Assembly: GCF_034555935.1 (NCBI RefSeq)
Contig: NZ_JAYDCJ010000003.1
Coordinates: forward strand, 2,046,001-2,110,000
DNA: 64,000 bases
Direction of reading: 5' to 3'
DNA from: Marinobacter qingdaonensis
GTDB lineage: Bacteria; Pseudomonadota; Gammaproteobacteria; Pseudomonadales; Oleiphilaceae
Below, in pieces: positions 19,221 to 26,530 of the stretch; the stretch's first letter is position 1, and the number at the start of each line of letters is the position of its first letter. The position numbers were made by a program, and so were the translations under genes. The notes beneath the pieces were generated by a model. That model searched no databases, had not been told where the DNA came from, and saw only the letters and a list, made by a program, of their open reading frames with translations.

Positions 19221-19695
19221 CGACAAGAACGAGCAGCAGCTCAGCGAAGACGAGAAGCTGGCGGCCGAGTGGGAAGCGGCCATGGAAGAATCCGGGGACG
19301 ACGCCGGTTCCACCGAGGACGAGTGGGCTGCGGCCATGGAGGAGGCGGGTGAGACCGGCAAGGGCGACGACGTCCAGACCGCGCCCATGGAAGAATTCGA
19401 CCACGCCCAGCCGAGCCAGGGCTCGGGCACGGCGCCGGACATGGACGTGATCCTGGACATTCCGGTGACCATCTCCATGGAGGTGGGCAACACCCAGATC
19501 CCGATTCGCAACCTGCTGCAGCTGAACCAGGGGTCGGTGATCGAACTCGATCGTCTGGCCGGTGAGCCGCTGGATGTGCTGGTCAATGGCACCCTGATTG
19601 CCCACGGCGAGGTGGTCATGGTGAACGAGAAGTTCGGCATTCGCCTGACCGACGTGATCAGCCCGGGCGAGCGCATCAAGCGCCTGCAGAAATAA
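19213..19695 (+). CDS. fliN: FliN, flagellar motor switch protein
   Basis: A 160-residue protein. The C-terminal ~75 residues form the SpoA domain (DIPVTISMEVGNTQIPIRNL to ISPGERIKRL) that builds the base of the C ring with FliM and docks FliH. The N-terminal ~75 residues are acidic and contain two similar units, LAAEWEAAMEESGDDAG and EDEWAAAMEEAGETG. These resemble duplicated amphipathic binding motifs; their partner is not known from the sequence. Starts within the end of fliM and ends 1 nt before fliO. Confidence 0.95.
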   Translation: MADDKNEQQLSEDEKLAAEWEAAMEESGDDAGSTEDEWAAAMEEAGETGKGDDVQTAPMEEFDHAQPSQGSGTAPDMDVILDIPVTISMEVGNTQIPIRNLLQLNQGSVIELDRLAGEPLDVLVNGTLIAHGEVVMVNEKFGIRLTDVISPGERIKRLQK

Positions 19696-19696
19696 C

Positions 19697-20179
19697 ATGC
19701 GGGCCAAGCTACTGACCCTGGTCGCCCTGGCCATCCTGGTTCTGTCCCATCCGGCCCTGGCCCAGGACGGTGAAGCGCCGGCCCAGGCCGCGCAGGCGGC
19801 CAAGGCGGCAACCGAAAGCCAGGTGCGGGCGCCGGATACCATGGGCACCCTGGTCAGCCTGGGTATCGGGCTGCTGGCGGTGATCGCCATCATCTACGGC
19901 TGCGCCTGGATCATCCGCCGCATGAACGGGATGACCGGCATGAACAACCAGGCCATCAAGGTGGTGTCGGTGATGGCCCTGGGTGCCCGCGAACGCATTG
20001 CCCTGATCGAGGTGGGTGGCCAGCAGATCCTGGTGGGCATCACCCCCTCCGCCATTCGCACCCTGCACGTCTTCGACGAACCCGTGGTGGACGCCAGCAA
20101 TCCGCCGTCCGGGGATTTTGCCCGGCGCCTGCAGGGCATGATCGGTCGATCCTGGAACGCGCCAACGAGGAACGATTGA
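19697..20179 (+). CDS. fliO: FliO, flagellar export gate assembly protein
   Basis: A 160-residue protein with an N-terminal signal-like segment (residues 1-22, ending ALAQ), a transmembrane helix around 50-73 ([23 protein letters not shown]), and a cytoplasmic FliO domain ([26 protein letters not shown]). FliO helps FliP form its pore complex. A cleaved signal peptide before the helix fits the pseudomonad form. Immediately follows fliN. Confidence 0.92.
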   Translation: MRAKLLTLVALAILVLSHPALAQDGEAPAQAAQAAKAATESQVRAPDTMGTLVSLGIGLLAVIAIIYGCAWIIRRMNGMTGMNNQAIKVVSVMALGARERIALIEVGGQQILVGITPSAIRTLHVFDEPVVDASNPPSGDFARRLQGMIGRSWNAPTRND

Positions 20180-20183
20180 TCTC

Positions 20184-20960
20184 ATGCCTGCCCTGATGAC
20201 ACAGCGACTGCTGCCGCTCCTGGTTTTGCTGCTCGGGCTTGTCTTTGCGCCCGTGTCGCTGGCCCAGGAGTCCGGTGGCATTCCCGGCATCCCCGCATTC
20301 ACGGTGGAGCCCGGCGAAGGCGAGGGGGTCCAGGAGTACTCGGTAACCCTGCAGATCCTGGCGCTGATGACCGCGCTGACCTTCCTGCCGGCGATGCTGA
20401 TGATGATGACCTCGTTCACCCGCATCATCGTGGTGTTCGCCATCCTGCGCCAGGCCCTGGGGCTGCAGGCCACGCCTTCGAACCAGATCCTGCTTGGGCT
20501 GGCGCTGTTCCTGAGCATCTTCATCATGAAACCGGTGATCGAGGAAGCCAACCGGGTCGGGCTCCAGCCCTACCTGCAGGAAGAGGTCACCTCCCTGGAG
20601 GCGGTCGAGCGCGCCAGCGTGCCGTTCAAGAAATTCATGCTCGAACAGACCCGAGAAAGCGACCTGGCGCTGTTCATGCGCATGGCCGACGAGCAATACG
20701 AGACGCCGGACGACGTATCCTTCTGGGTGCTGATGCCGGCGTTTGTCACCAGTGAGCTGAAAACGGCGTTCCAGATCGGCTTCATCCTGTTCATACCCTT
20801 CCTGATCATCGACATGGTGGTGGCCAGCGTGCTCATGGCCATGGGTATGATGATGCTGTCGCCGATCATCATCTCGCTGCCGTTCAAGATCATGTTGTTC
20901 GTGCTGGTGGATGGCTGGGCCCTGATCATGGGCACCCTGGCCGCCAGTTACGGGATATAG
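20184..20960 (+). CDS. fliP: FliP, flagellar export gate protein
   Basis: A 258-residue polytopic protein with signal peptide (to about residue 28, SLAQE) and four transmembrane helices. Family motifs visible: [38 protein letters not shown], and [20 protein letters not shown]. With FliQ and FliR it forms the helical pore of the export gate. The gene starts 4 nt after fliO. Confidence 0.97.
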   Translation: MPALMTQRLLPLLVLLLGLVFAPVSLAQESGGIPGIPAFTVEPGEGEGVQEYSVTLQILALMTALTFLPAMLMMMTSFTRIIVVFAILRQALGLQATPSNQILLGLALFLSIFIMKPVIEEANRVGLQPYLQEEVTSLEAVERASVPFKKFMLEQTRESDLALFMRMADEQYETPDDVSFWVLMPAFVTSELKTAFQIGFILFIPFLIIDMVVASVLMAMGMMMLSPIIISLPFKIMLFVLVDGWALIMGTLAASYGI

Positions 20961-20968
20961 GGGGCGTT

Positions 20969-21238
20969 ATGACTCCGGAAACCGTCATCGACATTCTGCG
21001 GGAAGCGCTCTGGATGATCGTGCTGCTGTCGGCGGTCATCATCGGCCCGGGCCTGGTGATCGGCCTGGTGGTCAGTACCTTCCAGGCCGCCACCCAGATC
21101 AACGAGCAGACCCTCAGCTTCCTGCCGCGACTGCTGGTCACCCTGATCGTGATCATCGTCGCCGGTCCCTGGATGCTGACCCAGCTGCTGGATCACGCCA
21201 ACCGCCTGATCTCTAGCATTCCCTACCTGATCGGCTGA
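20969..21238 (+). CDS. fliQ: FliQ, flagellar export gate protein
   Basis: An 89-residue protein with two transmembrane helices (LWMIVLLSAVIIGPGLVIGL and a second near 55-75). The stretch STFQAATQINEQTLSFLPRL is the family signature. FliQ packs four copies around FliP/FliR in the gate. Spaced 8 nt after fliP and 3 nt before fliR. Confidence 0.96.
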   Translation: MTPETVIDILREALWMIVLLSAVIIGPGLVIGLVVSTFQAATQINEQTLSFLPRLLVTLIVIIVAGPWMLTQLLDHANRLISSIPYLIG

Positions 21239-21241
21239 CGG

Positions 21242-22027
21242 ATGCTACCGGCGGAATTCAGTGCGGATCTGATTGGCCAGTGGGTGGGCCAGCATCTCTG
21301 GCCCCTGTTCCGGTTGGCCAGCTTCCTGATGGTCATCCCCATCTTCGGCACCCAGCTGGTGCCGGCAAGAATCCGTCTGGGCCTGGCCCTGCTCATGACC
21401 ATTCTGATTGTCCCGATGCTGCCGCCGGTGCCCCAGGTCGAAGCCCTGAGCGCCGACGCGGTGGTGATCACCCTGCAGCAGATCCTGATCGGCGTCGGCA
21501 TGGGCTTTGCGCTCACTGCCCTGTGGCAGTTGTTCGTGGTGGCAGGCCAGATGATCGCCATGCAGATGGGCCTGGGCTTCGCTTCCATGGTGGATCCGGC
21601 CAACGGCGTCAACGTGCCGGTGCTGTCGCAGATCTACACCATCACCATCACCCTGCTGTTCCTGGCCATGAACGGGCATCTGGCGGCGTTCGAGGTCTTC
21701 ATCGAGAGCTTCCGGACCATGCCTATCGGTCTGGACGGCCTGGGGCAGGGCGGTGTCTGGGAGTTGGCGCACCGGATCAGCTGGATGTTCGCCTCGGCCA
21801 TGCTGCTGGCGCTGCCGGCGGTGACCGCGGTGCTGATCGTGACCCTGTCCTTCGGCGTGATGACCCGGGCGGCGCCGCAGATGAACATCTTCGCCCTGGG
21901 CTTCCCGATTGGCCTGATTTTTGGATTGTTTGCTATCTGGGTGCTGCACGCCAACTTTCTGCCGCACTTTGACCAGTACACCCGGGCAAGCTTTGAATTC
22001 ATGCGCCAGTTGCAGGGGCAACCCTGA
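21242..22027 (+). CDS. fliR: FliR, flagellar export gate protein
   Basis: A 261-residue membrane protein with about six hydrophobic segments. Typical features: FRLASFLMVIPIFGTQLVPARIRLGLAL split over the first two helices, GMGFALTALWQLFVVAGQ, QMGLGFASMVDPANG, and LTLSFGVMTRAAPQMNIF-like sequence near the C-terminus (LSFGVMTRAAPQMNIFALGF). FliR caps the FliPQR pore and contacts FlhB. In some bacteria FliR and FlhB are fused; here they are separate, 28 nt apart. Confidence 0.96.
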   Translation: MLPAEFSADLIGQWVGQHLWPLFRLASFLMVIPIFGTQLVPARIRLGLALLMTILIVPMLPPVPQVEALSADAVVITLQQILIGVGMGFALTALWQLFVVAGQMIAMQMGLGFASMVDPANGVNVPVLSQIYTITITLLFLAMNGHLAAFEVFIESFRTMPIGLDGLGQGGVWELAHRISWMFASAMLLALPAVTAVLIVTLSFGVMTRAAPQMNIFALGFPIGLIFGLFAIWVLHANFLPHFDQYTRASFEFMRQLQGQP

Positions 22028-22055
22028 GCGCCCACTGACCTCCAGACGTTGAGCC

Positions 22056-23192
22056 ATGGCCGAAGAGAACGACAACAGTCAGGAAAAAACGGAAGAGGCC
22101 ACGCCCCGACGACTTGAAAAGGCGCGGGAGGAGGGCCAGACGGCGCGGTCCAAAGAGTTGGCGACCATGGCCGTGCTCATGGCCGGCGCCGGCAGCCTGA
22201 TGATCTTCGGGGCCAGCCTGGGCGGTACCCTGGAAGCCATCATGCGCGACAGCTTCGTGCTCGAGCGAACCGCGATCTTCGACACCCGGCACATGAGCGT
22301 CCAGCTCATTGCCTCCGCCAAGGAGGCGGCCTGGGCCCTGGCCCCCATCCTGGTGGTCTTGCTGGTGGCGGCCATCGCCGGCTCCATCGGCATCGGCGGC
22401 TTGCTGTTCAGCGGCAAGGCCATCGCGCCAAAATTCAGTCGCATGAACCCGATCAAAGGCCTGGGGCGCATGTTCTCGGCCCGGTCCCTGGTCGAACTGG
22501 TCAAGGCCATCGCCAAGGTCGGATTGGTGATGGCGGTGGCGATCCTGATCCTGAACCTGCGCACCGAAGACCTGCTCAGCATCGCCGAGGAACCGGTGGT
22601 ACCGGCCATGGAACACGTGCTCTGGACCCTGGGCTGGAGCTTCTTCCTGTTGTCCTGCGCCACCATCGTCATCGCCCTGATCGATGTGCCTTTCCAGATC
22701 TACGACCACCAGAAAAAGCTGCGCATGACCAAGCAGGAGGTCAAGGACGAGTTCAAGGACACCGAGGGCAAGCCCGAGGTCAAAGGCAAGATCCGCCAGC
22801 TCCAGCGGGAAATGGCCCAGCGCCGCATGATGCAGGACGTGCCCTCGGCCGACGTGGTCATCACCAACCCGACCCATTACGCGGTGGCGCTGAAGTACGA
22901 CCAGAACGCCATGGGCGCGCCGGTGGTGGTGGCCAAGGGCGCCGACGAGGTGGCCTTCAAGATCATGGAGATTGCCCGCGAGCACAAGGTGGAAGTGCTG
23001 CGCACGCCGCCGCTGACCCGGGCGGTTTACCACAACACCGACCTCGGGGAGGAGATCCCCGACGGCCTCTACATGGCCATCGCCCAGGTGTTGGCCTATG
23101 TCTTCCAGCTACGCCAGTTCCGCAAAGGGCGCGGTCCCAAGCCCGGTATGCCTGAGTTCCCGATACCGTCGGATTTGCGTCGGGACGTATGA
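22056..23192 (+). CDS. flhB: FlhB, flagellar export switch protein
   Basis: A 378-residue protein. The N-terminal start EDSQEKTEE-type motif (NSQEKTEEATPRRLEKAREE) precedes four transmembrane helices. The cytoplasmic domain has the autocleavage site NPTH at about residues 271-274 in VVITNPTHYAVALKY. Cleavage and FliK contact switch export from rod/hook to filament substrates. It ends the fliL operon, and 37 nt later begins palindromic element 1. Confidence 0.97.
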   Translation: MAEENDNSQEKTEEATPRRLEKAREEGQTARSKELATMAVLMAGAGSLMIFGASLGGTLEAIMRDSFVLERTAIFDTRHMSVQLIASAKEAAWALAPILVVLLVAAIAGSIGIGGLLFSGKAIAPKFSRMNPIKGLGRMFSARSLVELVKAIAKVGLVMAVAILILNLRTEDLLSIAEEPVVPAMEHVLWTLGWSFFLLSCATIVIALIDVPFQIYDHQKKLRMTKQEVKDEFKDTEGKPEVKGKIRQLQREMAQRRMMQDVPSADVVITNPTHYAVALKYDQNAMGAPVVVAKGADEVAFKIMEIAREHKVEVLRTPPLTRAVYHNTDLGEEIPDGLYMAIAQVLAYVFQLRQFRKGRGPKPGMPEFPIPSDLRRDV

Positions 23193-23229
23193 TTTCATGG
23201 ATCCCAGCCTGCTCGATTTCGGGAAGGGC

Positions 23230-23331
23230 GTTTGTGGGTGGCCCTCCCAAAAACCGCTACGAGCACGTCCATGTGCGCTTGTGTCCGGCCATCCATGGCC
23301 TCCCACATTTTTGGGAGGGCCACCCACAAAC
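23230..23331 (-). repeat. Palindromic repeat element 1 (core on minus strand)
   Basis: A perfect 24-bp inverted repeat: arm 23230-23253 is the exact reverse complement of 23308-23331, and pairing continues imperfectly outward (TTCGGG...CCCGAA). The enclosed 54 bases, read on the minus strand, contain CCATGGATGGC, CAAGCGCACATGGACGTGCT and AGCGG in the same order as element 2. No open frame, no target-site duplication that I could identify and no T-run after the right arm. Confidence 0.88.
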
Positions 23332-23420
23332 ACCCCCGAATCGTGAGAAAGGCTGAGCCTGAAAGGACTGCCACGAGTATTCGACGGGTTGATGCAATCG
23401 CAGATCTATTGCCGCAAGTT

Positions 23421-23534
23421 GCGGTGGCTGTGGGGAATGGCTTTCCAAAACTGTGCGGAGCCATGGATGGCGGAGCTCAAGCGCCACATGGACGTGCTTG
23501 AGCGGGTTTTGGAAAGCCATTCCTCGCAGCCACC
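23421..23534 (+). repeat. Palindromic repeat element 2 (core on plus strand)
   Basis: Arm 23434-23451 (GGAATGGCTTTCCAAAAC) is the exact reverse complement of 23506-23523; pairing continues outward for about 11 more bases with two mismatches. The core (23452-23505) shares CCATGGATGGC, a CAAGCGC-ACATGGACGTGCT segment and AGCGG with element 1 but in opposite orientation. Inside, GCTCAAGC and GCTTGAGC form an 8-bp hairpin and GCCATGGATGGC a smaller one, so the whole could fold as a three-way junction. Confidence 0.88.
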
Positions 23535-23560
23535 TGCGCCAATCCCATCAGGCTGGGAAA

Positions 23561-24433
23561 CTAGGTCGCCCCCTTATCACTAAGGCCCGATTCAATCACC
23601 CGAACCATCGGCTCACCGCGACTCTCGGGAATGGCCAGGCGGTCGTACCAGTTACGTGGGTCGTGGACCACAGCGGAGTGGAAGCCGCAGTCGAGGAAAT
23701 GGCGACGGGCCTCGTCGTCGGTCTGGAAGTGGAACGAGACCTGGCTGCGGGTGGCGGCGCCCAGGAGTTTGCCCAGGGCGTTGAGGGAGCCGTTCAGCAG
23801 TGGCGGTCGGGGGCGGTAATAGCTTTCGGTCAGGTAGACCGAGCCGGGGCGCTGGGCCAGGGCGGCGGCGAGTCGTTGCCAGAAGGTGGTGATCACGTCC
23901 AGCGAGAAATAGCTGGTCAGGCCTTCGGTAACCACGATCACCGGTTTGCGGTTATCGAATACCCGGTCGAGGACCTGTTCCAGCTGGTGTTCGCCGTGGT
24001 CGGCCAGGATGTCGATGGGGGTCACCTGGTGGTTGCTTCCCAGGCGGTCGGCGGCCAGCAGTCGCAACGCCTTGCGGCCGGCCATGTCTGGCAGGTCGGC
24101 CTCGACCATGTGGATGTCGGGGTGGCGTTGGCGCAGTCGGATGCCCCGGGGCGACATGCCGCAGGCGATTTCCAGCACCTGGGTGATGCCCTGGCTGGTG
24201 ATGGCCTGGTCGATCAGTTCATCGATGATCAGGTGGCGTTGCAGCAGGAAGGTTCTGATGTTGCCGCCGATGGCCAGCTGGCTGGCGGACTCGAACGGGG
24301 TCATCAGGTGGTAGAGCCAGCGCCCCTGGCGGGTGGCGAGGCAATCGTCGGAGAGTCCATACCGGTGCCAGACGGCACCGGTATAGAGGGCGGTAAAGCT
24401 GATGCCCGAGCTGTCAGTTGGTTTGCTGCTCAT
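23561..24433 (-). CDS. Class I SAM-dependent methyltransferase, leucine carboxyl methyltransferase-like
   Basis: A 290-residue protein. The SAM-binding motif I is VLEIACGMSPRGI at about residue 90, followed by an acidic residue in VEADLPDM. VIVVTEGLTSYFS matches the post-II motif (TEGLxxYF) typical of the PPM1/TcmP (LCM) methyltransferase family. The substrate cannot be told from sequence. The ATG at 24433 overlaps the uraA stop by 20 nt, so it is probably translated from the upp-uraA transcript. The longer frame to 24457 lacks support. It converges on flhB across the palindromic elements. Confidence 0.75.
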   Translation of the reverse strand: MSSKPTDSSGISFTALYTGAVWHRYGLSDDCLATRQGRWLYHLMTPFESASQLAIGGNIRTFLLQRHLIIDELIDQAITSQGITQVLEIACGMSPRGIRLRQRHPDIHMVEADLPDMAGRKALRLLAADRLGSNHQVTPIDILADHGEHQLEQVLDRVFDNRKPVIVVTEGLTSYFSLDVITTFWQRLAAALAQRPGSVYLTESYYRPRPPLLNGSLNALGKLLGAATRSQVSFHFQTDDEARRHFLDCGFHSAVVHDPRNWYDRLAIPESRGEPMVRVIESGLSDKGAT

Positions 24434-25670
24434 AGACCGCTTTACCCCAGGCCTCACGGCGGCCAGGCAGGATCAGGTTCAGGATGATGGCGGCCACGGC
24501 ACACAGGGCAATGCCTTCCAGGTGCCCCAGCACCATGCCACCGATACCGAACACCAGAGTGACGCCCACAATCACCAGGTTGCGGGACTCAGCCAGATCC
24601 ACCTGGTGGCGAATCAGGGTGTTCAGGCCAACCACGGCGATGGAGCCGAACAGCAGGCACAGGATGCCGCCCATGACCGGAACCGGGATGGTCTGCAGCG
24701 CCGCACCGAACTTGCCGACGAAGGCCAGCACGATGGCGGTCACGGCGGCCCACCACATCACTTTCGGGTTGAAGTTCTTGGTCAGCATGACCGCGCCGGT
24801 TACCTCCGAGTAGGTGGTGTTGGGCGGTCCGCCCAGGGCCGCGGCGGCGCTGGTGGCCAGGCCGTCGCCGAGCAGGGTGCGGTGCAGGCCGGGCTTTTCC
24901 AGGTAGTTCTTGCGGGTCACGTTGCCGATGGCCAGCACGTCACCGATGTGCTCGATGGCCGGGGCGATGGCGACCGGGATCATGAACAGGATGGCGCCCC
25001 AGCTGAATTCCGGGGCCACGAAGTTCGGCACCGCCAGCCAGGGGGCTTCCTGGATCGGGGTGGTGTCGACGATGCCGGCAAAGGCCGAGAGGACGTAGCC
25101 GGTCACTACGCCAAACATGATCGGAATCAGTCGGAAGATGCCTTTGGCAAACACCGACATGACGATAGTCACGGCCAGGGAGATCATGGCGATCCAGATG
25201 GCGGTGTCATAAGGAATCAGTTGGGTGGCGCCATCACCGGTGCGACCGGACGCCATGTGCACCGCCACCGGTGCCAGCCCCAGGCCAATGGTCATGATCA
25301 CCGGGCCAATCACCACCGGTGGCAGCAGGGCGCGCACGAAGCCGGTGCCGCGCAGGCGCACCAGGCCGGACAGGAAGATATAGAGGATGCCGGCGGCCAT
25401 CAGGCCACCCAGGGTCTCCTCCATGCCGAATCGGCCCTTGGAGGCGATCACCGGTGCGATGAAGGCAAAGGATGACGCCAGGAAAATCGGGATCTGGCCG
25501 CCGGTCACCACGTGAAAGATCAGGGTGCCGATACCGGCGGTGAACAGGGCTACGTTCGGGTCAAGGCCGGTAATCAGGGGCATCAGCACCAGCGCGCCGA
25601 AGGCCACCAGCAGCATCTGCGACCCCGCGATGGCCTGTTTCCAGACCGGATCTTTGGTGTGGTCCTGCAT
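24414..25670 (-). CDS. uraA: Uracil/xanthine permease (NCS2 family)
   Basis: A 418-residue integral membrane protein with about 12-14 hydrophobic segments (for example SQMLLVAFGALVLMPLITGL). It has the NCS2-family core, including FLASSFAFIAPV near helix 3 and the substrate-site loop GGPPNTTYSEVTGAV. With upp two bases upstream, it very likely imports uracil for salvage. The family also includes xanthine and uric acid carriers, but context favours uracil. Co-transcribed with upp and the methyltransferase gene. Confidence 0.88.
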   Translation of the reverse strand: MQDHTKDPVWKQAIAGSQMLLVAFGALVLMPLITGLDPNVALFTAGIGTLIFHVVTGGQIPIFLASSFAFIAPVIASKGRFGMEETLGGLMAAGILYIFLSGLVRLRGTGFVRALLPPVVIGPVIMTIGLGLAPVAVHMASGRTGDGATQLIPYDTAIWIAMISLAVTIVMSVFAKGIFRLIPIMFGVVTGYVLSAFAGIVDTTPIQEAPWLAVPNFVAPEFSWGAILFMIPVAIAPAIEHIGDVLAIGNVTRKNYLEKPGLHRTLLGDGLATSAAAALGGPPNTTYSEVTGAVMLTKNFNPKVMWWAAVTAIVLAFVGKFGAALQTIPVPVMGGILCLLFGSIAVVGLNTLIRHQVDLAESRNLVIVGVTLVFGIGGMVLGHLEGIALCAVAAIILNLILPGRREAWGKAVYEQQTN

Positions 25671-25672
25671 GA

Positions 25673-26311
25673 TCAGACGTCCTTCTGCTTGGTACCGAAG
25701 ATCTTGTCACCGGCGTCACCCAGGCCGGGCAGGATGTAGCCTTTCTCGTTCAGGCGCTCGTCCACCGACGCGGTGTAGATGGACACGTCCGGGTGTGCCT
25801 CCAGAACCTTCTCCACCCCTTCCGGCGCGGCCACCAGGACCAGGGCACGGATCTCGGTGCTGCCGGCTTTCTTGAGCAGGTCGATGGTGGAAATCATGGA
25901 GCCACCGGTGGCCAGCATCGGGTCGACGATCAGCGCCATGCGCTGGTCCAGTTCGCCCACCAGCTTTTCCAGGTAGGTGCTGGCTTCCAGGGTTTCCTCG
26001 TTGCGGATCTGGCCGACGACGCTCACCCGGGCGACCGGAATCAGGCTCAGCACGCCGTCCAGCATGCCCAGGCCGGCGCGCAGGATCGGTACGATGGTGA
26101 TCTTCTTGCCGTGAATCTGCTCCACGTTGACCGGGCCGGCCCAGCCGTCGATGGTCTGCTCCTGCAGGGAAAAGTCCTTGGTGGCTTCGTAGGTCAGCAG
26201 GGCGCCGACTTCCTGTGCCAGTTCACGAAAATTCTTGGTGCTGATGTCCGCCCGGCGCATCAGGCCAAGTTTGTGTCGGATCAGGGGGTGTTTAACCTCG
26301 TGGATTGGCAT
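25673..26311 (-). CDS. upp: Uracil phosphoribosyltransferase
   Basis: A 212-residue enzyme converting uracil and PRPP to UMP. The start [19 protein letters not shown] is typical of Upp. The PRPP-binding loop is [12 protein letters not shown], and the C-terminal uracil-binding segment [16 protein letters not shown] is well conserved. It leads the minus-strand upp-uraA-methyltransferase transcript; AGGTGA precedes the start. These genes sit between flhB and flhA and interrupt the otherwise flagellar series. The promoter must share the 219-base gap with the flhA sigma-54 element, on the opposite strand. Confidence 0.97.
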   Translation of the reverse strand: MPIHEVKHPLIRHKLGLMRRADISTKNFRELAQEVGALLTYEATKDFSLQEQTIDGWAGPVNVEQIHGKKITIVPILRAGLGMLDGVLSLIPVARVSVVGQIRNEETLEASTYLEKLVGELDQRMALIVDPMLATGGSMISTIDLLKKAGSTEIRALVLVAAPEGVEKVLEAHPDVSIYTASVDERLNEKGYILPGLGDAGDKIFGTKQKDV

Positions 26312-26430
26312 AGGTCACCTGTGTCGTTATCTGTAGGGTTTTGCAGCGCGTTAAATGGCGCAAGGATACCGTATCTGGTCGGGTACGTCAGGCGGCGCTG
26401 GGAGAAAGGTGGGGGAAATTGAGTAAGGAG

Positions 26431-26446
26431 TGGTACGGATCTTGCC
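26431..26446 (+). promoter_or_regulatory. Sigma-54 promoter of flhA
   Basis: TGGTACGGATCTTGCC matches the sigma-54 consensus with two mismatches outside the invariant GG and GC. It lies 84 nt before the chosen flhA start, in the divergent gap with upp. Confidence 0.83.
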
Positions 26447-26530
26447 ACACTGCCATCAGATGACGCCGTTGCGTCAGGTTTTCGACCCCGAGAGCCCAGT
26501 AACGAACCGCCAATCGGAGAAATGCCCGGC

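Larger units (their letters stand above)
23193..23560. other. Intergenic stretch between flhB and the methyltransferase gene
   Basis: A 368-base gap between convergent genes. No credible coding sequence is seen. It is mainly two palindromic repeat elements (23230-23331 and 23421-23534) separated by about 90 bases of non-repeated sequence. Confidence 0.8.

Noticed and set aside
23213..23560. Short open frames of 62-95 codons crossing the palindromic elements
   Set aside because: They read through the inverted repeats in several frames on both strands, with no Shine-Dalgarno or recognisable protein.
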